Shown: positions 44,090 to 52,666 of the stretch, one piece after another
How the letters are laid out: each line of letters begins with the position of its first letter
Numbering within the stretch: the stretch's first letter is position 1
NCBI RefSeq assembly: GCF_000015505.1
Contig: NC_008757.1
Span: forward strand, 289,292-353,291
Direction: 5' to 3'
DNA: 64,000 nt
Origin: Polaromonas naphthalenivorans CJ2
GTDB lineage: Bacteria; Pseudomonadota; Gammaproteobacteria; Burkholderiales; Burkholderiaceae_C
The notes under the pieces: model-generated
What the model was told of the DNA's origin: nothing
Seen by the model: only the letters and a program-made list of their open reading frames with translations
Database searches by the model: none
Program-made: the position numbers and the translations under genes

Positions 44090-44380
44090 TCAGGCGGGAA
44101 TGTTAGAGGCCTTGAGGCGGCCATCGAAGATGCAGTCGAGCTTCTCGTTGAGATACGCGACTTCAAAGCCTTCCATCGGCAATGGGTTGCCTGTGTGCTG
44201 GCTGCACTCGGTGAAGTCGATGCCCGCGTCATGGGCACGCTGGCAGCTTTTCAGGTAGGCCGTCATCACGCCGGCAAACTCGATGAAGGGGTGGTTGCCG
44301 ATCTGCACGGCTGCGCTGTAGAAGCGGTTGATCGCCTCATCCATGCGCTGCAGGGCTACGTCGCGTTCTGCTGGGGTCAT
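44090..44380 (-). CDS. Conserved-type helical protein (96 residues)
   Basis: Starts at the ATG at 44380 (MTPAERDVALQRMDEAINRF), preceded by AAGGAAAACG. The pattern INRFYSAAVQIGNHPFIEFAG, then ACDAGIDFTEC-type spacing (AHDAGIDFTECSQH) and LPMEGFEVAYLNEKLDCIFDGR, is a compact helical bundle with two Cys and several His. I have no named family for it, but the regular pattern argues for a conserved gene. Confidence 0.6.
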   Translation of the reverse strand: MTPAERDVALQRMDEAINRFYSAAVQIGNHPFIEFAGVMTAYLKSCQRAHDAGIDFTECSQHTGNPLPMEGFEVAYLNEKLDCIFDGRLKASNIPA

Positions 44381-44521
44381 CACAATTCGTTTTCCTTCAA
44401 GGTAGGGTGGCAGGGTCGGGCAGTTCCCCGCCTTTTTTCTCACGCACATAAGCCAGCATAGGCGCTTGCGTCGATGACGCAATACAAGCGCGGCTTGGGT
44501 TTTTGCGCTACTTTTTTTGCT

Positions 44522-44923
44522 TCACTTCGCTGCCGCCACCTGGCGCGCATATTCCTCATCGTCGCGCAGCTCAAGGCTGATGCCACGGCACAAGATGTCA
44601 AGAAGTTCCTCACTCGAAAAACAGCCAGGAATGTCGAGGTTGTCAGACTTGAGCGTCAGCTTCTTCTGGAAAAGCTCGGCACTCAGGCAGGGGCCTCCCA
44701 CCCGATAGAGGGCGCCGTTCAGTTTCGTGCGATCTCGCAAGGCGCGCTCAGCCGCATCCTTCACGCGCGCAATGCCGGGGTCTGCCAGGTGGGCGTCGAT
44801 TTTTCGGCAAAGCTGGCGCGTTATCGGCACGGCGGGTAGGCGCATCAGGTAGTCGCGCACCTCGGCCAGCAAGGCCAGCGCGCTGGCATGATCTTCCATT
44901 TTCAATCCTGATTCATCAGCCAT
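44522..44923 (-). CDS. Hypothetical protein (133 residues)
   Basis: MADESGLKMEDHASALALLAE then DYLMRLPAVPITRQLCRKID, a C-terminal part DNLDIPGCFSSEELLDILCRGI and a charged tail. Mostly α-helical. The start lies 89 bp from the Fic gene stop, on the same strand. Function unknown. Confidence 0.5.
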   Translation of the reverse strand: MADESGLKMEDHASALALLAEVRDYLMRLPAVPITRQLCRKIDAHLADPGIARVKDAAERALRDRTKLNGALYRVGGPCLSAELFQKKLTLKSDNLDIPGCFSSEELLDILCRGISLELRDDEEYARQVAAAK

Positions 44924-45012
44924 GGTGTGTTCCTTTCATGCCAAGGGCGGGGTGGGCGCTACGCTCTGGACCATTTTTCTAAGTGCCAACGCCAGTGCCG
45001 GCCAAAGCGCCT

Positions 45013-46236
45013 TCATGGCTCGGTGTTCGTGGTGGCCGCTTCCGGATACAGGTCTGGCAGCAAGATGGGCAGGGCATCCAGCGCAAAGTTGAAGGTCACT
45101 GGCCCTTTGGGGTTGTCGCTTACCAAGAGCTTGTCCTTGAGCAGCTGGGCCAGCGTGCGGCGTGCGCTGCGCTCGGCCATGCCCGTCATCTGGCAAAAGT
45201 CCCCGCGCGAGACCGGGCCGCCCAAAAGCACATGGTGCAAGGCGAGCGTAGCGTGCTTGGTGTAGTGCTCGAACTGCGAGCTTTCTGAGCGCACCAGCAT
45301 CAAGGTGGCAATGCGTTCGCGCAAGCCGTCAAGTCTGAGCATTTGCGTCATGAACGTGACCTGGTCATCGGCCAGCTCGATGAAGAAGCCGCACCACTCG
45401 CGCAGCATCTTTTCACTCAGATTGCCACGGCCATCAAGGTCGCCCTGGCGCGCGCTGTCCGCGTTGGCCAGCACGGCGTAATACCTGTCGCGTTGCCGCG
45501 CCAGCCCCCTGTTGACGGACCACAGCCCGGCACTTGTCGCAAGGAGCGCGCAATGCGTCTGCAGCCGGCATGCCCGCCCGTTGCCATCCCCGAAAGGGTG
45601 AACCCATGCGGCGCGGTGATGGGCAGCGGCAATGCCGAATAAAAGGCCATCGAGCCCCTTGATGCGGGGATACACCTCGTCCATCCGGGACAGGAACGCG
45701 GGCACGGATGCCGCTGTCGGCGGCTGGTGCCTGCCGACGCTGACGTCCTCCCGGCGCAGCTGGCCGGGCTCGATCACGCGCCCATCCTCGGTCGTGCGGT
45801 CAGGCGCCTGCAGCCGGCAGTACAAGGCGGCATGGGCCTGGACCAGAAAACTCGATTGCAAGGCCTCGCGCTCACTTCCCGCGCCCGGCGCCAGCAAGCC
45901 TTCGAGCTCCTGCTCGGCCTGCATGTGGGCCAGGGCCAGGCGCTGGCGCTGGGCCACATCGGGAACTTTGGAGAAGTCCGCGCTCAGCGCACGCTCGATG
46001 TTCAGCGGGTGCGTGCCCTGGCCTTCGATGCGGTTGGAATAGTACGAGTTCATTCCCCGCACCAGGCGCTGCAGCGACTGGCGCGTGCTGGGCGCGACGC
46101 AATGCTGCAGGCGGTAGGCCTTCTCCAGGACAGTGCGCGTGCGCTCGATGAGGCCTGCGAGTTCGCGCTGGGGCAGCAGGGGCTCGAACTGGTGGGGCTG
46201 ATCGTACACTGCGACGACTTTTGAAGGCATGCTCAT
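45013..46236 (-). CDS. Fic-family protein (AMPylator)
   Basis: 407 residues. The Fic core motif is present as HPFGDGNGRACRL (residues ~212-224), and the inhibitory helix (S/T)xxxE(G/N) is SNRIEGQ near the N-terminus, which makes this a class II Fic with an N-terminal autoinhibitory Glu. A C-terminal winged-helix-like part (ALHHVLLGGPVSRGDFCQMTGM, ARRTLAQLLKDKLL) would bind DNA or a target. Fic enzymes transfer AMP or similar groups to protein hydroxyls. Single-gene Fic proteins of this architecture occur in anti-phage contexts (SoFic-like), but here the role is unknown. Confidence 0.85.
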   Translation of the reverse strand: MSMPSKVVAVYDQPHQFEPLLPQRELAGLIERTRTVLEKAYRLQHCVAPSTRQSLQRLVRGMNSYYSNRIEGQGTHPLNIERALSADFSKVPDVAQRQRLALAHMQAEQELEGLLAPGAGSEREALQSSFLVQAHAALYCRLQAPDRTTEDGRVIEPGQLRREDVSVGRHQPPTAASVPAFLSRMDEVYPRIKGLDGLLFGIAAAHHRAAWVHPFGDGNGRACRLQTHCALLATSAGLWSVNRGLARQRDRYYAVLANADSARQGDLDGRGNLSEKMLREWCGFFIELADDQVTFMTQMLRLDGLRERIATLMLVRSESSQFEHYTKHATLALHHVLLGGPVSRGDFCQMTGMAERSARRTLAQLLKDKLLVSDNPKGPVTFNFALDALPILLPDLYPEAATTNTEP

Positions 46237-46547
46237 TGGCCGATTATCTTGAAAGTTAAATTCATCGTCAAGCCATTGTATTAATTGAATTAAGTTAGAT
46301 TTATAGATAGAAAAATCCTATTTTTTGCCGATCTTTTAGCCGATCTCCTGGCCGAAATTTAAAGTGCAGCCAGCGCCTGTCATGCGCAGGGCTGCGCTTT
46401 GGGCATCACTCGGGCAGCGCATTGACCGGGCAGGGGGCGCCCAAGCCTGAGCCGGCCGTGGGCTTCACACGCGCATCGATAATGCCCGCTTGCCTCGCGC
46501 ATCCCCGGCGATGCGCCGATTCTTTTCCCCCAGCACAAAGCGATTCC
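46237..46547. promoter_or_regulatory. AT-rich divergent promoter region between fic and the kinase gene
   Basis: 311 bp. 46250-46335 is much AT-richer than its surroundings (TTAATTGAATTAAGTTAG, AGATAGAAAAATCC), a good candidate for divergent promoters. I could not fix -35/-10 boxes with confidence. The right part is GC-rich again and leads into the sensor kinase. Confidence 0.4.
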
Positions 46548-47768
46548 ATGCCCGCTATCCGCCTTGCCGAGCCCGCGCCGCTTGCCCCTGACTGCCCGGC
46601 TTTGCTGGAAGAGGCGTGGCAGGAACTGCAAAAAGTCCGCGCTTTGTTCAGCATGGCGTCCCGGATCGGCCGGCAAGTGGCCTGGCAGGTGGACTTGGCT
46701 ACCCTTGCGCTGACCTGGTCCGAGGATGTGCGCGCCCTGTACGAGCTGCCCGCTGGCGGGCCGCCGACGGTGGAGGAAACCATCGGGTTTTTCGCGCCGG
46801 AGTACCCAGGCCCCATCCGCCAGCGCTTTGAGGGCTGTATCGCCACCGGCGCGGGCTTTGACATGGCGCTGCAGATCATCACCGGCCAGGGCCGGCGGGT
46901 CTGGATTCGCATTCTTGGCGAAGCCGCCCGCGCCCCCGGCGGCCAGATCGGCTGGGTTCAGGGCGTGATGCAGAACATCGATGAGCACAAGCGGGCCGAA
47001 GCCGGCATCCTGACGCTCAACGCCGAGCTCGAAGTGCGCGTGCAGGAGCGCACCGTCCAGCTCGAAGCGCTGAACCGGGAAATGCAGGCGTTTTCGTACT
47101 CGGTCGCGCACGACCTGCGCTCGCCGCTCAACACCGTGAGCGGTTTCGGGCAGATGCTGCTCAAATCGCACGGGAAAAACCTCGACGACAAGGGCCGGCA
47201 CTGCCTGGCCCGCATCCAGGAGGGCGCCCGGTAGATGGACCAGATCATCGACAGCCTGATGGCGCTGGCCAGGGTTTCGCGCAGCGAAGTCGCGCCCGTG
47301 GCGGTGAACCTGTCCGCCTTGGCGCGGCAGGCCGAACGCGAGTGCCGTGAGCGCGAAGCGGCGCGGCAAGTGCAGGTGAGCGTGGAAGATGGCTTGATGG
47401 CGCAGGGCGACGCGGGCTTGCTGCGGATCGTGCTGCAAAACCTGGTGGGCAACGCCTGGAAGTACAGTGCCAAAAGGCAGCTTGCCCTCATCGAGGTGGG
47501 CAGCCAAACTGAAGCGGGCGGCCAGACCGTTTACTTCGTCAAGGACAACGGCGCCGGGTTCGACATGGCCTATGCCCACAAGCTGTTCGCGCCGTTCGAG
47601 CGCCTGCACCCGGCCAGCGAATTCGCCGGCACCGGCATCGGACTGGCCACGGCGCAAAAGATCATCTCTCGCCATGGCGGGCGCATCTGGGCCGGATCAA
47701 TGCCGGGGCAGGGTGCGGCGTTTTACTTCACGCTGGGTGCCAAAGCGCCGCATGGGCTGACAGCGTGA
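46548..47768 (+). pseudogene. PAS-domain histidine kinase with in-frame amber codon
   Basis: The reading frame from the ATG at 46548 to 47768 is intact except for TAG at 47232-47234. Before it: a PAS-like sensor (WQVDLATLALTWSEDV, YELPAGGPPTVEET, RVWIRILGEA) and a HisKA H-box FSYSVAHDLRSPLNTV. After it: DQIIDSLMALARVSR, N-box NLVGNAWKYS, G1 KDNGAGFDM, G2 GTGIGLATA. The TAG stands where homologues would have CAG (Gln). The full kinase would be about 406 residues. It is either inactivated or expressed by suppression. The Fis-type HTH gene follows with a start overlapping this stop. Confidence 0.75.
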
Positions 47769-48040
47769 AGCCGGCCGCGAATCCGCAATTGCCGGGCGTC
47801 TGCACCGTGCGCCTCGATGTGCCCGTGCGCGATGCTCGCCTGGCGTTCGAGCGGGCGTATTTTAGTTTCCACTTGGCCCGTGAAGGCTTCTCGATGGCCC
47901 GCGTGGTTCGAAAAAGCGGCATGGACCGCACCAATGTGTACCGCAAGCTCAGGCAGCTGGGGTTCGAGCCCGATGCGGGCCAGTGGCGCCTTGTGCCCGA
48001 GATGCTGCAGGCCGGTCAATGCAGCCTTGATGCCGACTAA
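47765..48040 (+). CDS. Fis-type HTH regulator (91 residues)
   Basis: GTG start overlaps the kinase stop (GTGA), so it is coupled to the kinase gene. The C-terminal half (FERAYFSFHLAREGFSMARVVRKSG, then DRTNVYRKLRQLGFEP) is the Fis-like DNA-binding helix-turn-helix found at the end of NtrC-type activators. A receiver or AAA+ domain is missing, so this is a stand-alone HTH or the remnant of a response regulator. Confidence 0.65.
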   Translation: MKPAANPQLPGVCTVRLDVPVRDARLAFERAYFSFHLAREGFSMARVVRKSGMDRTNVYRKLRQLGFEPDAGQWRLVPEMLQAGQCSLDAD

Positions 48041-48149
48041 TAGAGATTGCCCCACGAAGCCGGCGATGGCCGCACAGCACAACAAGACGAGACTGACGCA
48101 CAAGATGCCGCCGGAAGTGCTGCTGGCGAGCCATGCGCTGTGCTTTGCA

Positions 48150-48611
48150 CTATGTTTTTTCAAGCTGTACGGCCCAGCCCAAATAAACGGCTTCCTGGAG
48201 ACTGGATTTTGTCGGGTTCACTTCATGCGAAACCGCGTCATTGAAGATAAACCATTCGCCTGGCCTGTGAATTGTCTTTTCACGCCCTTGCTTGAAATAC
48301 ATGCCATCATTAAAGAGAACTAAAACCAGCGTTGGCCCCCATACGCGATCAATGTGGGCATCTACACCCGTGGTCATGACCCAATGGTGGTTCTTTGAGA
48401 CTGCCCGATAGCCCCGTTCGAAAAGCTCATTTGTTGGAAGCCAATCAAGCCTGAATCCCCGTGGCACCCAGGTGTCAACACCTTCATTAAACCCGCTGGC
48501 GACCTGGGTATTCCAAAATGCCTTCGCCAATTGCGCTGCCTTCTTGGCTGCTGCTGGACACACTGCCAACTTGCCTAGAACTTCGCCAGCTTTAGTTTTG
48601 ACCAATGACAC
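48150..48611 (-). CDS. Hypothetical protein, possible 2OG-Fe(II)-oxygenase-like fold
   Basis: 153 residues from a GTG at 48611 with GGGAACC upstream. The central part shows an H-x-D (VDAHIDRVWG) and a later H (FNDAVSHEV) around a β-strand-rich core (TLVLVLFNDGM, HRPGEWFIF). This H-x-D...H order is that of Fe(II)/2-oxoglutarate oxygenases, but the protein is short and a 2OG-binding Arg is not obvious. I offer this only as a possibility. It ends the 49.8-48.1 kb run of small minus-strand genes. Confidence 0.4.
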   Translation of the reverse strand: MSLVKTKAGEVLGKLAVCPAAAKKAAQLAKAFWNTQVASGFNEGVDTWVPRGFRLDWLPTNELFERGYRAVSKNHHWVMTTGVDAHIDRVWGPTLVLVLFNDGMYFKQGREKTIHRPGEWFIFNDAVSHEVNPTKSSLQEAVYLGWAVQLEKT

Positions 48612-48623
48612 TGCAGGTTCCCA

Positions 48624-48905
48624 TCAAGATTTTGGTACAGACTGGTTTTTCAACTCCAAAGTCACGCCGTCACGCAACCGAGCCATCAGTGTGTCCTTCT
48701 GGCCAGGCGCCAATGATATTTTTGGAATTCGACAAGTCACATCGTTGGCTGTCACCACAATATCAAGCCGTACCTGGTCAACAGCATCAGAACACTGTGC
48801 CACTCGCGTTGAGGCCTCTCGTTTGGCATCCATGGCAGCAAGCTTTGCAGCCGCGACACTGGGATCAATCGGAAAATGATCAAAGCTGCCCCAAGCGTGC
48901 GACAT
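48624..48905 (-). CDS. Small hypothetical protein (93 residues)
   Basis: MSHAWGSFDHFPIDPSVAAAK, a helical N-terminus, then β-rich DIVVTANDVTCRIPKISLAPG and DGVTLELKN. It lies 12 bp upstream of the 153-residue gene and 19 bp downstream of the 107-residue gene, so it sits in one operon. Function unknown. Confidence 0.5.
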   Translation of the reverse strand: MSHAWGSFDHFPIDPSVAAAKLAAMDAKREASTRVAQCSDAVDQVRLDIVVTANDVTCRIPKISLAPGQKDTLMARLRDGVTLELKNQSVPKS

Positions 48906-48924
48906 TTGGGTTTTGCGGCCGACG

Positions 48925-49248
48925 CTAGCGCTCCTTGGCAGTGCCTGCAGATGCTCGACGGGCCGATGTCATATCTTGGCAAGCCTCGTAGACTGCAGCT
49001 GCCAAGCCCATGAGCTGCCTGGCCATCGCTTCGGGTTCATTGGCCAACCGGGTAACGGCTGTGGTGCCTGAATTGACGCCGTCATAGCGAACCTCGACAA
49101 ATCGGCAAAAATCGGCCGGTATGCCCTCGCCATAGTGTTTCAAGGCTGCAGAGATGGAGCCGTGAAGGGTGGTGGGTGGTGTCTGACATTCGCAATGCGC
49201 CTCGTACAGGCCAGGGGCTAGTTGTTCGATGTCCAGCTGCAAGATCAT
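48925..49248 (-). CDS. Small hypothetical protein (107 residues)
   Basis: MILQLDIEQLAPGLYEAHCE then LHGSISAALKHYGEGIPADF and a helical C-terminus (ANEPEAMARQLMGLAAAVYEAC). The start overlaps the stop of the 203-residue gene (ATGA), so they are translationally coupled. Function unknown. Confidence 0.5.
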   Translation of the reverse strand: MILQLDIEQLAPGLYEAHCECQTPPTTLHGSISAALKHYGEGIPADFCRFVEVRYDGVNSGTTAVTRLANEPEAMARQLMGLAAAVYEACQDMTSARRASAGTAKER

Positions 49249-49856
49249 TTATCAACTCTCGGGTTACAGGCCAGCACAGGCGTATGCCTCACTTCACGTT
49301 GGACCAAACCGGCCTCGACCAGGCGATGCTCGGTTTTCAACGCGTGCGACTTGGAGTAGATTTTCTTTAAAGCCTCAATGCCGCCCGAGGCATAGATGGC
49401 AGCGCATTCTTCGAGCGATCTTCGAGGCACCAGATAAGGCTCGCCAGAATTTTTAACCTCGCGCAACCAGCGCTGATAGCGCTTGTCTCGAAGTTCTTTG
49501 GCCAGCTTTGTTGACCTGACCTGCCAAAGCGCATGGTGCTGAGGCTTGCCATACTTTGCGATAGCCTGGTGCGCCGATTCAAGGGACAGGAAAAGGTGTT
49601 CATCCAGCTCAGGGAAGGCAGCCAGGTAGCCGGCTGGTGTCATGAACAGCGGGTTTGAAAACTTGCGCGAACGGGCAAACATTCCATGAGGCGCTACGCT
49701 GTCAGCACTGCATTCAGCAATAAACCTTTCTTCAGTCAGCGCGCGGTAGGCGGCCTCGTCCCCTTGCTTGGACAGCTCATAGGCCGCATTGTGCTCAGCC
49801 CTGCGTTCTTTGAGGCTCATTTTTTCAGTGTTCATTCGTGCTTGCACAATTTTCAT
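49245..49856 (-). CDS. Hypothetical protein (203 residues)
   Basis: MKIVQARMNTEKMSLKERRA at the start, then a coiled, charged region (AEHNAAYELSKQGDEAAYR) and a body with FSNPLFMTPAGYLAAFPELDEHLFL and a helical, basic C-terminal half (RRSLEECAAIYASGGIEALKKIYSKS). Possible initiation at internal ATGs. It heads a four-gene run of small proteins ending at 48150. Function unknown. Confidence 0.5.
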   Translation of the reverse strand: MKIVQARMNTEKMSLKERRAEHNAAYELSKQGDEAAYRALTEERFIAECSADSVAPHGMFARSRKFSNPLFMTPAGYLAAFPELDEHLFLSLESAHQAIAKYGKPQHHALWQVRSTKLAKELRDKRYQRWLREVKNSGEPYLVPRRSLEECAAIYASGGIEALKKIYSKSHALKTEHRLVEAGLVQREVRHTPVLACNPRVDK

Positions 49857-49875
49857 TGGTTATCTGCCGGGGATT

Positions 49876-51021
49876 TTAAAAGCCGTGCGCGGCCTTGACC
49901 AGCGCCAGAATCTCCGAGACGCTGCGCACGGGCTTGTCACCCTCCATGGCCATGGCGCGGCAGAACAGGTCCAGCACGTAGTAGAGGGTAGCGGTGGGCA
50001 CGGGCACCGAATAGATGGCCGCATGCTCGCCCGTGACGAGCACCAGTCCGCCCTCCTGGCGGCGCAGCTCGATGAACTTGGCTTGGGTCGCGCCGTGGTG
50101 GCCAAAGCGGACCGAGGGCGTGATGCCGATCAGCGTGGCGACGACCGCCGGCATTTCCTCGGGCGTGAGCTGCAGCACGAGCTTGCGCTCCCAAGCGTAG
50201 CCCCCGCCGGCGCTCAGCGCATGGGCCGAATCGATGCTGACCACGTGCACGCCCATAAAATCGCCGCCCCGGCGGTGCGCGGTGACCTCCAGCGTGTGGG
50301 CGGCCGCCTTGCCGAACAGGCGAAGCTGCAGTCGGCTCTTGTCCCGCTCGGCCGGGGCCGCGCTCGATGCAGGGGACGCCTGGCGCTCGAAGCGGGTGGG
50401 CAGCAGGGGCAGTGCCTGGGTTCTGCCTGAGGCGGGCGCTGCCGGCATTGTGTCCATTGCATTCATGTGCTCCCTATCCCAGCCGGGCGCGTCGTCATCG
50501 AGCGGGCCGTCATCGGGCCAGAAGTAAAACGCCTCGGGCGCTGTTTCTTGCTGGCCTGCAGGCGCGGCCAGCGCCTGCAGGGGCAGATCCACAAGCTCCA
50601 CAGGCTCCTCCTGGGGCACGGCGGGCAGCCAGGCGCGCAGCGTGTCCACATCCTCAGGGTGATTGTGCAACTGCGCGATGCGCTGCTGCATGTCCCAGCC
50701 GTCCTGCCGCAGCTTCAGGCCGCAGGCAAACAGCTCGGCGCCGGTGAAGGCCAGGCCGTGGCTTTGCAGTTGCTTGAGCAGGGCAGGGCGCGTGCAGGCC
50801 GCGGCCCAGCTCAAAAGCCCCAGGTCGCCCGGCTTTTCCCGGCCCCGCGCGGCCAGCGTCAGGACGCTTTCGAGCGTGCTGCGCGCCTCGGGTTCGAGGT
50901 CGTGCAAGAACTGCCCACGTTGGCCCGGATCGGGCGCGGGCGTGCCGCGCGAGGCGCACACCTGCAGCCACAGCCGCTCCAGGCCCGCGCCATCGCTCTT
51001 TTGGGTTCCCGTTGGCTGCAT
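49876..51021 (-). CDS. Hypothetical plasmid protein (381 residues)
   Basis: The N-terminal half is helical with many acidic/proline linkers. The C-terminal ~140 residues contain LFGKAAAHTLEVTAHRRGGDFMGVHVVSID, then WERKLVLQLTPEEMPAVVATLIGI and FIELRRQEGGLVLVTGEHAAIYS, an ordered αβ domain with an amyloid-free compact look. I know no name for this domain. It lies 9 bp downstream of the recombinase-like gene on the same strand, so it is probably coupled. Confidence 0.55.
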   Translation of the reverse strand: MQPTGTQKSDGAGLERLWLQVCASRGTPAPDPGQRGQFLHDLEPEARSTLESVLTLAARGREKPGDLGLLSWAAACTRPALLKQLQSHGLAFTGAELFACGLKLRQDGWDMQQRIAQLHNHPEDVDTLRAWLPAVPQEEPVELVDLPLQALAAPAGQQETAPEAFYFWPDDGPLDDDAPGWDREHMNAMDTMPAAPASGRTQALPLLPTRFERQASPASSAAPAERDKSRLQLRLFGKAAAHTLEVTAHRRGGDFMGVHVVSIDSAHALSAGGGYAWERKLVLQLTPEEMPAVVATLIGITPSVRFGHHGATQAKFIELRRQEGGLVLVTGEHAAIYSVPVPTATLYYVLDLFCRAMAMEGDKPVRSVSEILALVKAAHGF

Positions 51022-51030
51022 GCCGGCGCC

Positions 51031-52095
51031 TCAGAGCGGAAAAGGGTTGAGCAGGTGCGCGCCCAGGCGGCTCATGACGCTGGCGTCCTTGAAGCCGCAG
51101 CGCCGCTGGATCTCGGCGAGCGGCACGCCGCTGTTGAACCACAGCGCAATGCAGGTGTTGCGCAGCGTGTTGGGGCCCATGTGCTGGATGCCGCCCGGAT
51201 CGACGATGGTGTTGGGCATTGGTGCGGCCATGAAGCCTTGCTGCACCAGGCAGTGCGCCAGGTGCGCCTGGCAGATGTTGTACAGGCCGTTGGGCGCGAT
51301 GGCCTGGCCGATCTTGTCGCCCACGATCAGCCGGCTCTCCGGGTCGATCAGTCCCAGGCCGATGTGGCGCACCTCGAGCCAGTCGTGCAGGGCCCGGCTG
51401 GTGCGCGCATCGAGGAGCAACACGCGTTCGTGGCCGGTGCGCGCCTTGCGCACGCGCAGGGTGTAAAGGGGGGAAGGCTCGGCTTGCTGCCAGTGCGAAC
51501 TCTCGGGCTGCAGCAGCGGCAAGCCGGCGTGTTCGAACTGTGCGGCCTGGTCCTCGGGCGAGCCCGCATACGGCTCGGCGCTGGCCAGGGTCAAGTCGAT
51601 GATCTCGCGCACGGTGAGCGCCGCGCGCATCATGAGCAGCAGGACCAATCGGTTGCGCCGCTCCTTGAACGTGTGGCCGCTGCTCAAGCCTTCGCGCAGG
51701 GCGATCCACATATTCATGGGCAGCGCCAGCGACGGCACGCGCTCGGTGGCCGCCGGCTTGGCATCCTCGGCCGGGTTGACCGCCACGGCCCCGGTGGCCA
51801 GCGCGTGCGCGTACAGGTCGTGCAGCACGCGCCAGTAGCGCCGAAGCGTCACGGGCGAGGTTTTCTTGGATTTGGAGCGCGGGCCGATGGCTTGGGTGAA
51901 CCGGGTGATGTCGGTGCTTTGCGCCGCATCCCAGGCAACGGCGTTAGCCGCGCAGAACGCCAGCCATTTGCGCCAGATCAGCTCGGCCTGCTGCAGTCCG
52001 GCCGCGCCCATGGGCTTGAGGTCTTGATTGTCAAGCCTGGCCGCCTGCCAGGACTTGAAGAACGCGGCGGGGTCCAGGGCGGTCACGTCAGCCAT
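51031..52095 (-). CDS. Tyrosine-recombinase/integrase-like protein lacking the nucleophile
   Basis: 354 residues. The N-terminal SAM-like domain (LIWRKWLAFCAANAVAW) and the catalytic-domain landmarks can be followed: the helix of box I (ALTVREIIDLTL with R), the Lys β-hairpin (RKARTGHERVLLL), and box II MGPNTLRNTCIALWFNSGVPLAEIQRRCGFKDAS. The usual H-x-x-R of box II appears as N-x-x-R, and after the GFKDAS helix no Tyr is found at the position of Y-x-H; the sequence is VMSRLGAHLL. So two catalytic positions are altered. It may be a DNA-binding plasmid protein derived from XerC-like recombinases. Confidence 0.65.
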   Translation of the reverse strand: MADVTALDPAAFFKSWQAARLDNQDLKPMGAAGLQQAELIWRKWLAFCAANAVAWDAAQSTDITRFTQAIGPRSKSKKTSPVTLRRYWRVLHDLYAHALATGAVAVNPAEDAKPAATERVPSLALPMNMWIALREGLSSGHTFKERRNRLVLLLMMRAALTVREIIDLTLASAEPYAGSPEDQAAQFEHAGLPLLQPESSHWQQAEPSPLYTLRVRKARTGHERVLLLDARTSRALHDWLEVRHIGLGLIDPESRLIVGDKIGQAIAPNGLYNICQAHLAHCLVQQGFMAAPMPNTIVDPGGIQHMGPNTLRNTCIALWFNSGVPLAEIQRRCGFKDASVMSRLGAHLLNPFPL

Positions 52096-52666
52096 TGGAG
52101 GGCTCCCGAGGAGTTGGAAAAGCGTTGAGCGCGTTTTGTCATGATGTCAACCTTAGCGCAAAGGGCAGGGCGAGCAAGCGGCAAAAGGTGCTCGGCCAGC
52201 CGCTGCAATCGAGGACGGGCCAGCGCCAAGAGAAGGAATAATCGCACAGCAGTGGAAACAAGCTAATTGAATTTACAACAAACCCACCCCAAAATCATAA
52301 CCCCTCCAGGCCCGTACCCCCCTTGCGATGACGGCGAAGCCTGAATTATGGTTTTCCTCTTCTCCCCTTCGTTCCCCCTCAAGGCAGGGGCGGGTTCGGG
52401 GCAGGTCTTCCAGGAGGGGAGGAGGTTTTTGTGGGAATCGCGGGTTGCTTTGTTGTAAATGCAATTTCGTGGGGTGGGGCTGGCTGGGAAGGTGGCGCGG
52501 TCTAGCGCCGATGTTGTCATCGTGTTCTCGAAAACCGTTCTCGGTTCAAGTGGCGGAGAAAGGCGAGGAGTTTCGGAATGAATCTGCCCCGCGCCACCCG
52601 CAGGTTCGTCGGGTAGCGTTTGCTGGCAAATGAGTCTGGATATTTGTCAGCCAGTTCTTTAGATGT
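52096..52666. other. Intergenic region upstream of the recombinase-like gene
   Basis: 571 bp with lower GC in the middle (52260-52360), containing several T/C-rich runs (TTTTCCTCTTCTCC). It separates divergently placed genes, so it probably holds promoters on both sides, although no boxes could be fixed. No gene is supportable. Confidence 0.4.

Noticed and set aside
46380..47675. 431-residue minus-strand frame opposite the kinase
   Set aside because: Antisense shadow of the PAS/HisKA gene, which has all kinase boxes.
50467..52128. 553-residue plus-strand frame opposite the recombinase-like gene
   Set aside because: Antisense shadow; no domain, and the minus-strand protein has recombinase landmarks.
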